From Gryganskiella cystojenkinii (Eukaryota; Mortierellomycota; Mortierellomycetes; Mortierellales; Mortierellaceae), in assembly GCA_015852425.1 (NCBI GenBank), contig JAAAIG010000273.1, forward strand, positions 1-42,737: 42,737 nt of DNA, given 5' to 3'. The translations under genes and the position numbers were made by a program. This document shows positions 1-11,799 of this stretch, piece by piece. Under the pieces are notes generated by a model. The model did not search any database, was not told the origin of the DNA, and saw only the letters and a list, made by a program, of their open reading frames with translations. Numbering within the stretch: the stretch's first letter is position 1; every line of letters starts with the position of its first letter.

Positions 1-1938
1 TGGCAAAAGTACACGTACAAACATACATATTTGTCACGTACGTCATAATTAAAATGTTGTGACTTGCTTTCCTCTTCGGCCATTACAACTTGAGTGGGCT
101 ATCTAAGGGCACCCGATCCGATCTGACCGCGGTCCCCATTTTTTCTCTTTGTTCCATTTTGAATTCAAACGCAATATACTCGTTGGGATATCGGGCCAGG
201 GACCAATGAATCAAGAAGGGGTCCGAGATCATCACCCACTCTATGCCACATTGCATGTAGTGTGTTTGAGTGAGGGTGACGGGAGAGGGGGATACAAAGG
301 AGAAACGCGATTCAAGGAACCGAAACGAAGAAACAATTTGATAAAACAAGGGGTCAAAACACCAGCAGGCGCTGACATCAAACGAACAGGTTAGAGCATC
401 TACATCCGAGACAAGGGTTTTTTTGATTCGTATTATGCACATTAACTGTCCATATGGATCCCGGTAGAGTGGACTGCGGGTCAACAGGTCATTTTGCGTG
501 TTCTAATCTGACAAATAAATGTGATAGATGATGGAAGAAACGTTCCCGGATCGATTTTTGGCCCTCTCAAGCCCTCACTTCTTAACCCATTTCTCTCGGC
601 AATGTATAGTTACTAAATGACAATTCTCCTGGAAACCCGTTTGCCGAGGAATGAACCCCCTTGGCGGGGATCAAATTAACCCTCAAAATACTCATGGACG
701 AGGAGGGATTCCCAGCGAAGAGTATATTTTGTTCAGCAATATTCAAGTTAGTGTCCATTAGCTCTGCTGTTGCAGATTCTTTTGCTGCAGATATCTTGCA
801 AACATCAAAGTCTCTCGCAACATGGCAACTAACTGATATTGTCACTCACTCTCAAACAATTCGTAGGATCAGCGAGACGCAGATCGAGCGCCTCAACAAA
901 AAAACAAAAAACAAAGGATGCAAGTGAAAGAGAAACAGAGGAGTTTAAGCCCAACGGCGTTTTTTTTTTTTTTTTTTTCAACATCATTGCCGATCAATTT
1001 CACCAAAGGATACGTCCATACCGATCCACACCTTTTTTCTCCTCGGGTATCATTGTATCTTTGTTTTTTTTTTCTTTTGTTTCTTTTGTTTTCTTGAACA
1101 AGAAGAGACATTGCCCCACAAATCAACACAGCCTTTCTGTTTACTGTTTGTGCATCGTTGCACTGTTGCACTGATCCCAAATTATTTTCAAAAGCACTCT
1201 TTTTAACCGTGCTCGACGCGCTTCCTGGCTTCTAGATCGTCTAAACCTACGATCTGAAGTAGGATCTCGACTCTTTCCTTCGCCATTCGATCCCTCGAAT
1301 TTTGCACACAAGAGAAAAAGAAAAGAAAGCAACTCCAAAAGAACAAAAAAAAACATAAAAAAACAGTGAAAAAAGTGCGAGACTGTCATCGGACCTGGAA
1401 GCCATAGGAACAAAAAAAGCGCATTCAAAGCCCTTTCCCGTCTTCGACATTTTCTTTTTTTCATATTTGGCACCTGCCCACTTTCTTACTGCTTTTTTTC
1501 CAGCCATCGTTCTGTTTCCCCCCTCCTTCGTTTCTTTCTCTTCACTCTCTTTTTTTTCCTTTCTCTTTTTTTATTTTTTTGTTCTTCAGCCTTATCGAGC
1601 AATACCCGTTTCCACTCGACCCCCCTTCAAGAACCCCCTCGAACGCACTTTCTATTTTTCTCTCTATCTATCTCTCAATCTGTCTCCCTTTGGTGCCTCC
1701 TGCATCAGAGAAAACAGCCCATCGAAAACAACAACACCGGGGGGAAAGGATCTCAACCCAGCATCCACGTTGGCTATCAGGAATCTTTCACACCTTTTGT
1801 TAGTTCGCTTTATCTCTTTTCCCTTTCACTCTTTCTCTCTCGTTATCTCCCCGCTTTTCCCACAGAACAATCCATATTTCTCGTCTGCCACAACATCGAC
1901 ATATCGCCATAATTTAGCGTAAACGACCACAAAAAAAA
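1..1938. other. Gene-poor left edge and upstream region of the first gene
   Basis: I see no convincing gene here. The open frames are short, overlap on both strands, and lack splice-linked neighbours. From about 1020 to 1920 the + strand is strongly CT-rich with runs of T, ending in an A-rich stretch just before the ATG at 1939. This is the usual look of a promoter and 5' leader in this window, and long CT-rich frames there are composition artefacts. A homopolymer of T lies at about 961-979. A weak, possibly decayed coding remnant at 582-850 on the minus strand is described in the findings. Confidence 0.6.
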
Positions 1939-3222
1939 ATGTCCGTTGCATCCCTTGTCGGTGCGGTGATCCCGCCACCCTCGAACGGGATCCTCCCGTT
2001 ACCATTGCCCACGATCGATCCCAATCCTGTGACCCCACCTCCCCCAGTCATCACCTCTTCTCCTCCTCCTCCTCCACCACCACCAATCACAACCACGACA
2101 GTCGCTCCACCGCCTCCACCTCCAGTCACATCGGACCCTGGTCCATCCACAACGGACGCACCTAATCCACCAGCCTCGACTGGAAGACCGAAACCGTCTA
2201 AGACGAAATCTTCTGGATCAGGAGCAAGCCCTACACCAGTTCCTGGTGGTGATGGTGGTAACGGCGGTAATAGCGGTAACGGTGGCAATGCAGGTAATGG
2301 AGGCGATGGAGGAAACAACAACGGAGGTGGCAACTCTGGTACGATCGACGGATCTGGCAACTCGACCTCGGGCACCTCCTCCAAATCCATCATTGCTCCC
2401 GTGATCGGCGGTATCGCTGGAGTCCTTGTCCTTGCCTTTCTCGTCGTTGTCTTTGCGATGCGGCACAGGAAGAAATCCAAGGCCAACAAACGACGACTAG
2501 ATATCCTGTTTGATCAGAATGGTCAGGGTCAAGATCAGGTCCACGCTCTCGGTTTAGGCGCAGGTGGAGCAGCAGGTGGTGCAGGTGCAGCGACGAAACG
2601 GTTGTCGATGCAGAGTTCAGTCGCACGGCCGTCCAATGTGGAAATGTCTGCTATCGGAGGTGGGCCTGGTGCATTGCATTCAGTGCATGATAACAGTTAC
2701 GACAACCATGGTGGGTATCATCATCACAGCGACAGCAATGGGTACGATTATGCCTCATCAGCGCCCAATCCTTACGGAGGATACCAAGAGCAACAGCAAC
2801 CACCGTTCTCACAACAAGCCTACGACGCCTATGATCCCTTTTACGGTGGTGTCGTCCAACCCCAATCTTTACAAGGAGGACAGCCACAGCAAGGAGGGGC
2901 GCAGTTACCTCCTGCTGGTTACTACCAGGACAACAACCGAACATCCCCAGCTATGACCTATCAACAACCCTATGGCGGCACTAGTGTCCTTGGTTCACCC
3001 TCCGTGACATACTCTTCAGCTTCACCCCCGAAATCTTATCCTCCTCCCCCTCCGACAGGGATTTCGTCATCTCCTTCCCCAAGATTCCAGAACCTTTCCC
3101 CACCTCAGGCACCACAGGGTTATCACAAGAATGAGACCGTGGCTGGCGATTATGCAGGTGCTCAATCCTCTGCCAGGAACCCCCAAGTCGTCGCCGGGGA
3201 CCATGTGAAAGTGCCCATGTAA
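1939..3222 (+). CDS. Single-pass membrane protein with Pro-rich and Gly/Asn-rich ectodomain, function unknown
   Basis: This is an intronless frame of 427 residues. The ATG follows a run of nine A, a favourable context, and no in-frame upstream ATG competes. The N-terminus has no clear signal peptide. Residues about 25-80 are proline-rich with two poly-Pro runs. Residues about 101-149 are a Gly/Asn repeat with Ser/Thr. One hydrophobic segment at about 151-173 is followed by a basic stop-transfer stretch (RHRKK, KRR). The remaining 240 residues are a low-complexity Gly/Gln/Tyr/Pro tail with YGGYQ-type and PPPPP motifs, probably cytosolic. The layout (extended Ser/Thr/Pro stalk, one membrane span, unstructured tail) resembles fungal wall-stress sensors of the Mid2/WSC class, but no WSC cysteine domain is present. 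Function is therefore not assigned. I am confident it is a gene and unsure of its role. Confidence 0.8.
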   Translation: MSVASLVGAVIPPPSNGILPLPLPTIDPNPVTPPPPVITSSPPPPPPPPITTTTVAPPPPPPVTSDPGPSTTDAPNPPASTGRPKPSKTKSSGSGASPTPVPGGDGGNGGNSGNGGNAGNGGDGGNNNGGGNSGTIDGSGNSTSGTSSKSIIAPVIGGIAGVLVLAFLVVVFAMRHRKKSKANKRRLDILFDQNGQGQDQVHALGLGAGGAAGGAGAATKRLSMQSSVARPSNVEMSAIGGGPGALHSVHDNSYDNHGGYHHHSDSNGYDYASSAPNPYGGYQEQQQPPFSQQAYDAYDPFYGGVVQPQSLQGGQPQQGGAQLPPAGYYQDNNRTSPAMTYQQPYGGTSVLGSPSVTYSSASPPKSYPPPPPTGISSSPSPRFQNLSPPQAPQGYHKNETVAGDYAGAQSSARNPQVVAGDHVKVPM

Positions 3223-3757
3223 AAAAAGTCGGGTCCAGCGTCTTTTTCCCCCTTTTGTTCACTCTTTGCTTACTCTTATCACATATATCCATCCCCCATC
3301 TTCATCCTGCAAAAAATCACTTACATAGTATTCTCTGACAAAAATTGACAAAATAGCTAAACCCATCTTAGTCCAATAACTGTACCATACCTTATCAAAC
3401 AAATGAATCTCAAACAATTTATTTTTTTCATTTTCACCCCGTCCACAACTCGTCATTCCCGCAGCATACAGGTAATATAACAATCATAATATTGGCGCTT
3501 TTTGAACACATTTTCGCATGCCAATTGCGCACTATCTCGAGTGACCCCTGTGCAAATTTGTGATTTTACTCTGCAGTCGGCATGCCAAACAAAAGTGCCC
3601 ATATCATGATTTTACCAGTAGAAACCTTTTTGTGAAAAGAGAGGGGGCCATGCAAATGATGAAAGAATGAGGCACGAAAATGACAAATAAAAAAGCGAAC
3701 GGGAGAAAAGGTGGTCTATCACGATTACATTCGCTTTTTTGTAAAGTTGTTCGTTAT
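3223..3757. other. Convergent intergenic region, no gene seen
   Basis: These 535 bases separate the 3' ends of the membrane-protein gene (+) and the ELMO gene (-). The sequence is AT-rich with only short frames. It should hold both 3' UTRs and polyadenylation sites. I could not pick out a single convincing signal. Confidence 0.6.
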
Positions 3758-6700
3758 CTACTTTGTCTTTCGAGTCTCCATCTCGACCGACTCTTTCTCC
3801 TTGTCACCGCTGCTGATCTTGCGACCTCGTGTCACTTGCATTCCCTGCGCAGTTGTCGTAGTATTAGCAGCAGCAGGGGGCCAGCTCTCGGTCGAATCTG
3901 ACTTTAGCATCATCAACTTGCGACGCGTCAACTGGCGCTCCATCGTCCCCTTGAAATCCGCAAAGACTCGCTCGAAATCCATGATGGACGGTTTCGGCTC
4001 CAATGTGCTCCAGTAGCTGTTGAATCGGTGGAAGAGGTAGCCTTACGGGATTGATAGAAAAGAAGAAAACACAAACAAGCAAAAAACGCGTTCGTTTGTC
4101 AGTACTTAATGCGCTTTAAAAGGATGGGTTAAAATCATAAAAAGAAAGGATCAAAGAGAAAAAGTCAAAAGGGGTCTCACAATAGAACTCATGGTAGATC
4201 GAGATATCCGCGCCGTTCAAGAACAAGTAATACTGGAGTTGTCGCGTCCTGAGCGTCTGCACCGCAAACGATGTGATGTTGATTCCCACGATCGCGAACG
4301 AATACCTATAAATGATCGAGACAATGAGACAAAGAAAGGTAGAAATAAAAAAAAAGAAAGGCGCGTGTTAGAGAACTCTGTCACCAGGTGTGCATTCCGT
4401 CAGCTTGTCAGAGTCCTTCGCAAACCTACCAAGATGTCTCGTGATGCGAGCACTCTAACGTGTACTTTGATGAGATGGGATAGTATTTGGCGTAGTACAC
4501 AAGATCGTCCAGTCCAAGCATGCCTGTGGTTTGAGTTCAAAATGAATATGCAACGCATGTTAATCCTTCGTTTTTTTTCATGGGTCCTCGTTCTCCTGAA
4601 AGATGGGAAACAATCCATGTGTTGATTTTTTGTGTGGTGTCTTTCCCGTGCATTGCTTCCTCTCGCTCTCTCGCTCTTTTTCTCTCTCTTCCCCCCTCAC
4701 TGATCAGTCTTTGGTTCAACTTTTTTGTAAGGACACGTACCCATGCCTCGGAAATCCGTTGCGGGATCTTTGCCTTGGAATCCAATCTAAATTTTTTGAT
4801 AAAAAAAATGGGCGTAAGTTTCGGAAATTGCTCTCTCCCATGCACTCTGCCTTCTAATTCGCTAATGCACCTTATGTAACGGGATCCTTCATCATCCCAA
4901 GGTTAGGTTCTAAAAAAAACGCACGCAAACACACACTTACATCAGTCCATTGCTTTGTGTAGCGACCGGAGAGCTTTTCGTTAGGAGACAAGAGGTCCCA
5001 CAGCTATATTCAAAAATGCGCAAAACATAATTCCGTTAGAAGCAAACAAACAAACAAACAAAACAAAAAACAACCAAAAAAAAAAGAGATCCTCAAGCAC
5101 ATGGGTCAAAGGAAAAGACCAGACAAAAAACAAATCTCTTGTCTCGTGTTTCAGTAACATCCAAGACGTTTTTCTTTCAAATGCCACGGGTCCTCCCTAG
5201 TCCTTTTTTCTTACCTGCATCAGTTTCCGTTCATGCGCAGGGTTGGTGGAATCGTATTTAGTGTGAACACGTTGATTGATCTCTCGAGCCAATTGATGTG
5301 TGGACGCGATCCTGTCCATCGCATACTGCAACTTGATGGCAGAGGGGCTAATTCATAGTAGAAAAAAAGTGTTTGGGATGTGGTTTTTTGGTGTTACGTG
5401 TTAGGTGTTGAGCATGTATCAGCAATCTGCAGGAAGAAAGAAGAGAAACGTGAATGTGAGGGGTCAAAGGAAAGTTTGGGGTAGTTTGATCCATCGAGAA
5501 AGAAAAAAAACACGCACAGCACACGTCAAATCAGGGGAAAGGGGAGGGGGACGAATTTGTATCTTTTTGGGGGTAAGGAACAGAGCTTCCATCTCCAGGC
5601 TCCTGTGTATAATTGTTGGTCCTGTTTTCTCCAATACCATGTATTCCATGTACTGTATACTTTAACCCAACCATCGATGGTCCACATGGCCATTGGCTCA
5701 CTGATTTCTTCTGCGTAATTTTTTTCGGGGGAGGGGAGCAATTGGCATTGTGGCCGCTTAAAATATATGCCCTGTGGCGGGGCGAAAACATTCAATCAGT
5801 CCTGCCCTGCCCAGTGAGAGTCATCGGTCGAAAAACAGCTTGGTGCTGTCTTCCAGTTTCCAGTCCGAAGTTAACAAAAAAGAGTTTGGAGCACGCTTTT
5901 GATGCTGTTGTCGTTGTTGATGCAACATTCCAGTACTGCGTGGTCAGGCCTTGTGTTCACAGAAGAATAAAACAAAGATGCAAAAAGCCCTCTTTGTGTC
6001 CCCATCTCGTCAGTTGATTTGTTCGGTTTCCTTACGTGTATGGCGATCCAGCATCTGGGAATCGTTTCTTTCGAAGGATTTGCTGAGTGATGTGAACAGG
6101 GTCACAATCTGCCGCCTCAAGTTCTCGCCTCTCCATCTAAATTCAACAGATGGCAGAAAAATCCAGAAAAAATAAATATGAGTGACCTTTTCCCCTTGGG
6201 ATATCCGCTTCGCATCCACGTCAAAAAGAAAGACAATGTATATCACGTCGCATAAGAAGGGTATCCATTCCTTACCGTCAACTGCTTCGAGAATAGAATG
6301 CATCGATCTAACGACAAAAAGAAAGAAAATAATGACGATGGCAAAACGTATTTAGTTCCTCCCTTCATTGGTCACAGCCCTCCTGGGAACCAATAGCGCC
6401 TGGGAACTGTAAAATGTCCCCCCTGCAAACAGCGATTATGTAATAGAGACTTTACCAATTCGATAGATCAAGCCTGCAGCAGACCGCGACTGTCTCAAAT
6501 CCATTTTGACACTTCGTACCTGCCCTTGTCCTCCATTCATGCTCGTTGTCGTAGTGGTCGTGGTCGTGCTGATGTTGCTCCCATTACTGTCAGACGAAGA
6601 AGTGGACGATTCACGTTTCTTATGGGTCTTTCGACGATGGGTCAGGATTTGCTCTTCTTCTTGCTCTTCTCGATGGTGGCGGCGGTGGCTCCACTCCAAG

Positions 6701-7374
6701 GACTCGGCCGTGAGACTCGCAGGTTCGTCCACGGCGGTCGTGGTGTCCGAGAGGACCGAGTTGCTGGTGGAGTCTCCGGTCAAGGTCCGCTTCTCGGTAT
6801 CAGACGCTGTTGCTGAGTTGTTTGAATCGGACGAGTTTCGAGTATTGGTTGCTGCAGTACCAGCCTGCACGTTTCCCCTTCTCTCTCCTGTTGGCGATGC
6901 TCCCATTGCAGATGCTCTGGTTGCTGATGAAGAAGGCAAGGCTTGATTCGCCCTTGCAGTTGCTGCAGCGGCCAATCTCTGACTGACGAGACCACAGGAG
7001 TAAGCGATCGTACCTCCTTGTCGATCTAGAACAAACGGTGAGGCAGGAAGACCGTCCTCATCCCAAAGCAAGTCCAAGGGTGTGGAGGATCTGACGTTGG
7101 CACCACAGATTCTCGAGAGCTCTGTGGAGCGGTCAAGGAAGCCGTAAATGAATTTAAAGATTCGGTAGAGGTAGAGGAGAAAGAGATTCTGGTAGATGGA
7201 ATTGTAGATGACGAGGTTGACCCAGTGTTGAACGTGGTACTTGACCGAGGAGAGCAATGTCCGAGGGTTGTGCGGAGGGCGATGGTTGTTCACATTGTAG
7301 GCATTGTTATTGTTGTTGCTGCTGTTGTTGTTGTTATTGGCAGCAGCAGCATAGCTGCCTGAAAAGGCTGACAT
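3758..7374 (-). CDS. ELMO domain-containing protein (ELMOD-like, probable Arl/Arf GAP)
   Basis: Nine exons on the minus strand: 7374-6456, 6307-6276, 6136-6036, 5347-5215, 5003-4941, 4786-4741, 4523-4430, 4305-4181, 4041-3758. They total 1797 nt (598 residues), and phases agree at every junction. Exon 1 encodes an Asn-rich start, then a hydrophobic/aromatic stretch at about 42-80 (YQNLFLLYLYRIFKFIYGFL) and a long Ser/Thr-rich insert. The ELMO domain lies at roughly 340-530. It includes LWDLLSPNEKLSGR (396-409) and the family signature W414-T-D-I-G-F-Q-G-K-D-P-A-T-D-F-R429-G-M-G, followed by LGLDDLVYYAKYYP and YCYLFHRFNSYW. Arg429 is at the position of the catalytic arginine of ELMOD GAPs, which act on Arl2 and other Arf-family GTPases. 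Higher eukaryotic ELMO proteins instead work with DOCK, but the ARM/PH parts of those are absent here. The exon 3-4 intron is about 690 nt and holds no gene. The GAP role is inferred from the motif. Confidence 0.88.
5043..5070 (+). repeat. (CAAA)n microsatellite in an ELMO-gene intron
   Basis: About five tandem CAAA/AAAC units followed by A-rich sequence lie inside the intron between exons 4 and 5 of the ELMO gene. On the coding strand this is a T/G-rich tract, so it may serve as part of a polypyrimidine tract, but it lies away from the acceptor. Confidence 0.8.
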
Positions 7375-8062
7375 TCAGTTGCAAGACAGAATTAACGAAT
7401 GAAAGAGTGAAGAGTAAAAAGAATGAAATGGCAGAATACAAGGGCAATAACGAGTGGTTGCCGTAGAACAACTCCTGTTCAGGGACAAGGTTCTTTCTGT
7501 GGGTTGTTTTTCTGTTCAGTCAACCCTCAGGGGGAGAGGGAGGGGCACGAAGGAGATGAATGTAAGGAGAGAGAAGAGCGGAGAGTGGAGGAAGGATGCA
7601 ATGAAAGGTGGGAATGGAGGAAGAACGAAAAGAAGAAAAGAGACCAAACGAATTTTCCGTACTCCAAAGGGGGACATTCTTTGGCGCTCTGCTCGCGCGC
7701 GCGCCTCTTTTTTTTTTTTCTTTTTTTTTGGTCGGTCCTCCCTCGTGGCACCACCATTATGTCACTTCGTGGCCGTGTGATTTTCAAGGTTCAGCCGATC
7801 CAATAAAAAGAACAATGAACCATCGACTGGAAATTGCGCTGTCGTAGAGAACAGAAGCGTAGATATATGCTTTTGGCAATTGTGAACATGAACATGAGCA
7901 TGATTGTACTATTATTTTCAGAAACATTACGAAAATAAATTATGATACATGGAAGATGAAGGATAGAAAAACTAGTGGACAAAAAAAGCAGACATCTTAT
8001 GCTGATGATCCTCCTGGGGTAATTGGTTCAATGGACGCAGATAATAATGGTCGTCCTTGTTG
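7375..8062. other. Intergenic region with ELMO-gene promoter; alternating CG run
   Basis: This 688-base gap separates the ELMO start (minus) from the 3' end of the NIPA-like gene (minus). Bases 7500-7740 are purine-rich on + (CT-rich on the coding strand), as expected of a leader. At about 7693-7704 there is an alternating GC/CG run next to T tracts at 7708-7730. Alternating CG of this kind can adopt left-handed DNA, but no function is shown. No coding frame is supported. Confidence 0.5.
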
Positions 8063-11000
8063 CTATGCGACCGAGGCAGATGCTACCCTTGCTGTTACTG
8101 CTGCTCCTGTCGTTGCTTCCGCCGTGGTATCATGAATAGCAGAGGTTCTTCTCGACCCTCCTCCCGTCTTGGTAACAACAGACTGTCTCCTCGACGCCGG
8201 CGCACTGCCCGCCCGACTCGGGTTCTGGCTCTCGCCAACATCCTCCTTGGCCAACAGCGCCAGTCTCTTTGCCAAAAGCGCAACCCCAAAGAACACGACC
8301 AAGACTCCGAGACAGAACAACACGTACTTCTTGGCCGTGAATCCGGAAAACTCGCCATAATAGATCCCACCTCCGACAATATCCAACAGGACCCAGATCG
8401 TGAAAAACACTGGCACCTGTAACAGCGCGTCGTATTTTTTCAGTCCCATGTTGATCCAGTACACCTGCGAGACCGCCGTGACCACGGTCACGACTAAAAT
8501 CACCCAGGCCAAGCCTGATGTGAACTGGTTCTGACCATCAAAGATCGAGGTCACCAACAGGTTGATCAACGATTTCGCAAACAGGACCGTGTACGAGGCC
8601 ATCATACCGCCGAGAGCCGCGTAGGAAAGAGGAAGACAGAAGCGTAAGAGTGGAGAATCCCGTCGGATCAGTCGATCCTCTGGCAACATTGGGATAAACT
8701 CGAACTGTTTGATCCTGGACCAGAGACTCAATGGTGCACCGTGTTCGTCCAGATTCGCGTGGATGCCCTCCTGGCGCACGAGGCGTTGGCGACGACGGCG
8801 ATTGGATCGACTAACAGAATGAACTGACGTAGCCATGGATGCGTTTCGACCACCCAAACTGGGTCGACTTGGCTCCGAAGCACAAAGCTCTGTATCCTCC
8901 TCCTTGGAGGCTCCTGTGGCCATATTATGTCCAGAGGGGGCGCTCGTTGGGGACCGGGTCTCGTCAAAGGTCAGTCGCGGCGCTGTGGTCGTATGAATAG
9001 ACTTGCCTCTAGCTGCGACAAGCTTCTTGGGTATGATCGTCAATGGTGAGGTGTTCACATCCACACTGGCGATCGATGCCTTGCTACTGCTGGCAATACT
9101 GACATTGTCGTCCTCTGTGTCGACAGAATCGAGAGAATCCCGTCCAGGCCGTTCCGTGCCACCAAAGGCAGAAGATGTGCCCACTGCGGTATCATCGCCA
9201 TCACTGACAACTGTTTGATGGCTCACATTCGAGTTCATGGACTGTCCAGGCTTGTGAGCAAAAGGTCGGACGGGGACTTTCAGAGGAGCCTCGAGGTCGC
9301 CAGTCTTCCCCGCATCCGTAGCAGGTGATATTCCTGCTGCTCCTGCTGCTCCTGCTGCTGAGGGATTGTTGGTAGTGGTAATGGTAGTGGTGGACATTCG
9401 AGTGGCCATAGGCGACTTCAGGCTGAGGTTGCTCATGTTTGAGTTCATGCGGTAGAGACGTCCTTCTTGTTGTAATTGCTGTTCTGAGGAGACACCGATA
9501 GCCATGTCGGCTTCATTTTCCACATTCTTCTCCACAAACTTGATAAAAAAGAAGGTAAAGATGATGGCGGCTCCGATCAAGGAGAGGTATGCAATCGTGG
9601 CGGGTTTGTGGAACAAGTTGATGAGAACACAGAGTTTGTAATCTAAGGCGAGGTCAATGCAAGAAAAGTCAGTCAAAGCGCGTAAATTTTGTTATTCAAA
9701 GAACTTCATAACCCCCTCCCCTTGGATTGATGTCTTTACCTTGAGCGACAATACCCGAGAAAACGACAACGATCACAGACCCTGCAACAATGAAAAAGAT
9801 ACCCGCCAAATCCCATCGACCAAGAACTTCCTTGTTGATCAGAGGAGCAATAATGACGTTGGAGATCAGAGAGATTGAGCCCAGAGGCGCAGTCAACGAT
9901 TGAGGCGCGAATCGCAAAGCAACGAATCCTCCTAGGTTTCCAATGATGAACACGACTAATCCAGCCGCCCAGAGCTATTATTGAAAGAGGGGCACATGAA
10001 ATGAAAGTCGAGCATCAGCAACAGATAGACTGTAAAAGTGGAGCTCGAGTACGCTTCAAGTAACTACGCTTCAAGTGCAGTCCAGCAGCGTGTTTTTTAC
10101 CTTGGAGACAAAGATTGCCCTCCAGAACATGTACGGCTTGAGCTTTCTGTAAAGCGGTCCTCGACGATTCTCCTTAATCTCATACAGCCGGTCCGCCTCG
10201 GCCTCGACCTGCTCCTCTGTCCAGCCCAATTGCGTCCTCCACCGTTCATGCTCTTCCTCCATCTCCATCTCCTTTTGGACCCGTCGCTCGTCATGTTTCC
10301 GAAGAGCATATTTCTGTCCATTGAGACCTAAGTTCAGGACAGTCGAGGAAATCAGCGTGATGACGACGCCGATCCAGACATGGTTGCGCTGATCAATCGC
10401 CCGACAGGCACCGAGCCCTTGTTGACGCATCTGATCCGGCGAGAACCCATCGACAGAACCGTCATCGATATCAAACTTGCAGTTGCTGTGGTATTCACAA
10501 CTATCGACGTTGTTTCCGACCAGGGAACAGATTGAGCCCGAGGGCTGTCCTCCACAACAACTGATTGTCCCGCTATCCTTGTTACTGTTGTTGAAGGTGT
10601 GATTCGAGGGAGCATTGCTATCCTGCCAGGGGCTGCCGCAAGTCGACTCGAGCGTGCAATGCGCAGGCGCACAGAGATCGGATGGGATGGTGAGATTGAA
10701 CTGGGAATAGAAGGCAAAGGCTGCGCAATCGGACGGTGCGCCACATTGTTCGCCTGGAACAGAAAAAGAAAAAAAGAGAGAGGATAGAAGAGTCGACAGA
10801 GACACAGACGGAGGAGACACATGGCGTTAGTCGAAAAATTACGTTTGTTTTTCTTAGTGCCACTGTCATTGGTGTCATCATTATCAACATCATGATCAAC
10901 GACTCAAAAAAACGCCAAGATCAAAGGGACAAAAGATACGCGAAATAAGCATTTTGCTGTTGTTGTCATTATGCGATCCTACTTTTGCCACCCGGTTGCT

Positions 11001-11799
11001 TTTCTTTGAACTCCTCTTTTCTCTCCACTCCCCCTTGAACGCCGAGTGATTGGGATAGGAGGTAGAGCACGAGAAGGAGATAAAGGAGCCAGGTTCCATG
11101 GGAAACACCCCCTCCTCCTCCTCCTCCTCCTCCTCCTCCTCCTCTTCTTCCTCCTCCTTCTCCTCTGGGATGCAGGAGGTTAGTTCGGGAGGAATGAAAA
11201 GGATCGCTCTCTACTTTTTTTCCGTCAGCATGGGGAATAAAAGAGTCCCCTCACGAATAAGAGCAAATCGCTGTGACATTACCTGCAGCGACGACAAATT
11301 GACAGGTGCCGGTCGTACTTGAAGAACCACTACCTGCTGCTCCAAAGACACAGGCATAGTTCCCGGACTGAATGGTGGCATGGTCATGGGGCCAATTCGA
11401 GGGTCGACTGGTCTGGAGACAGTCCCAGTCACTCTTACACGTCAAAGGCAACCCCGTCGGGGTCACTCTCTTGGATAGGTGTTGTTGTGGTTCTTTGATC
11501 AATGATCTTTTCTTCTTTTGCCTGTCGTGGCCCTTCTTGGTTGGCCCTTTTGATGTGCTGTGGAACGCATTGTAGTGGTTATTAGAGTTGTCGGTTAAGT
11601 CGGATGGAGCGATGCGGATGGGTTGACGGGAGACAGAACCGTGATTGGACGTTGGAATGGCGCCAATCCCCTGTGGAAGGTGGGCTAGGGTAATGAATGA
11701 GAGGAATGTTGTTGCGAGCAAGATCCAGTGCTTCATTCTCCTTGAAGGAGAGGCCCTCCCTGAAGTCGGTATTATTGGCGTTGCTGGTGGTCTGCTCAT
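8063..11799 (-). CDS. NIPA-type magnesium transporter with signal peptide and Cys-rich ectodomain
   Basis: Four exons: 11799-11283, 10753-10101, 9974-9740, 9642-8063, totalling 2985 nt (994 residues) with consistent phase. The frame is open further upstream but has no earlier ATG. A second ATG at 11736 (MKHWILLATTFLSFITL) would give 973 residues with a more classical signal peptide. Residues about 47-297 form a Ser/Asn-rich, N-glycosylation-rich region with 15 cysteines. From about 298 the chain follows the NIPA family: a first span (VWIGVVITLISSTVLNLGLN), a charged Glu-rich cytosolic loop, then RFAPQSLTAPLGSISLISNVIIAPL and further spans in exons 3 and 4. A 270-residue Ser/Thr-rich loop precedes the last four or so spans, and the tail is basic and Ala/Ser-rich. 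NIPA proteins belong to the drug/metabolite transporter superfamily and move Mg2+ across plasma or endosomal membranes. The family is clear. The ectodomain fusion is unusual and its role is unknown. Confidence 0.88.
11107..11166 (+). repeat. (CTC)n microsatellite in NIPA-gene intron 1
   Basis: A run of about ten CTC/TCC triplets followed by interrupted CTT/CTC units lies within the first intron of the NIPA-like gene (intron 11282-10754). It has no coding meaning on the minus strand. Because it is a pure triplet repeat it may vary between strains. Confidence 0.85.

Noticed and set aside
1467..1922. Plus-strand frame of 151 codons before the first gene
   Set aside because: It is almost pure CT-rich leader sequence giving Phe/Ser/Leu/Pro, has no family features, and ends just before the true ATG at 1939.
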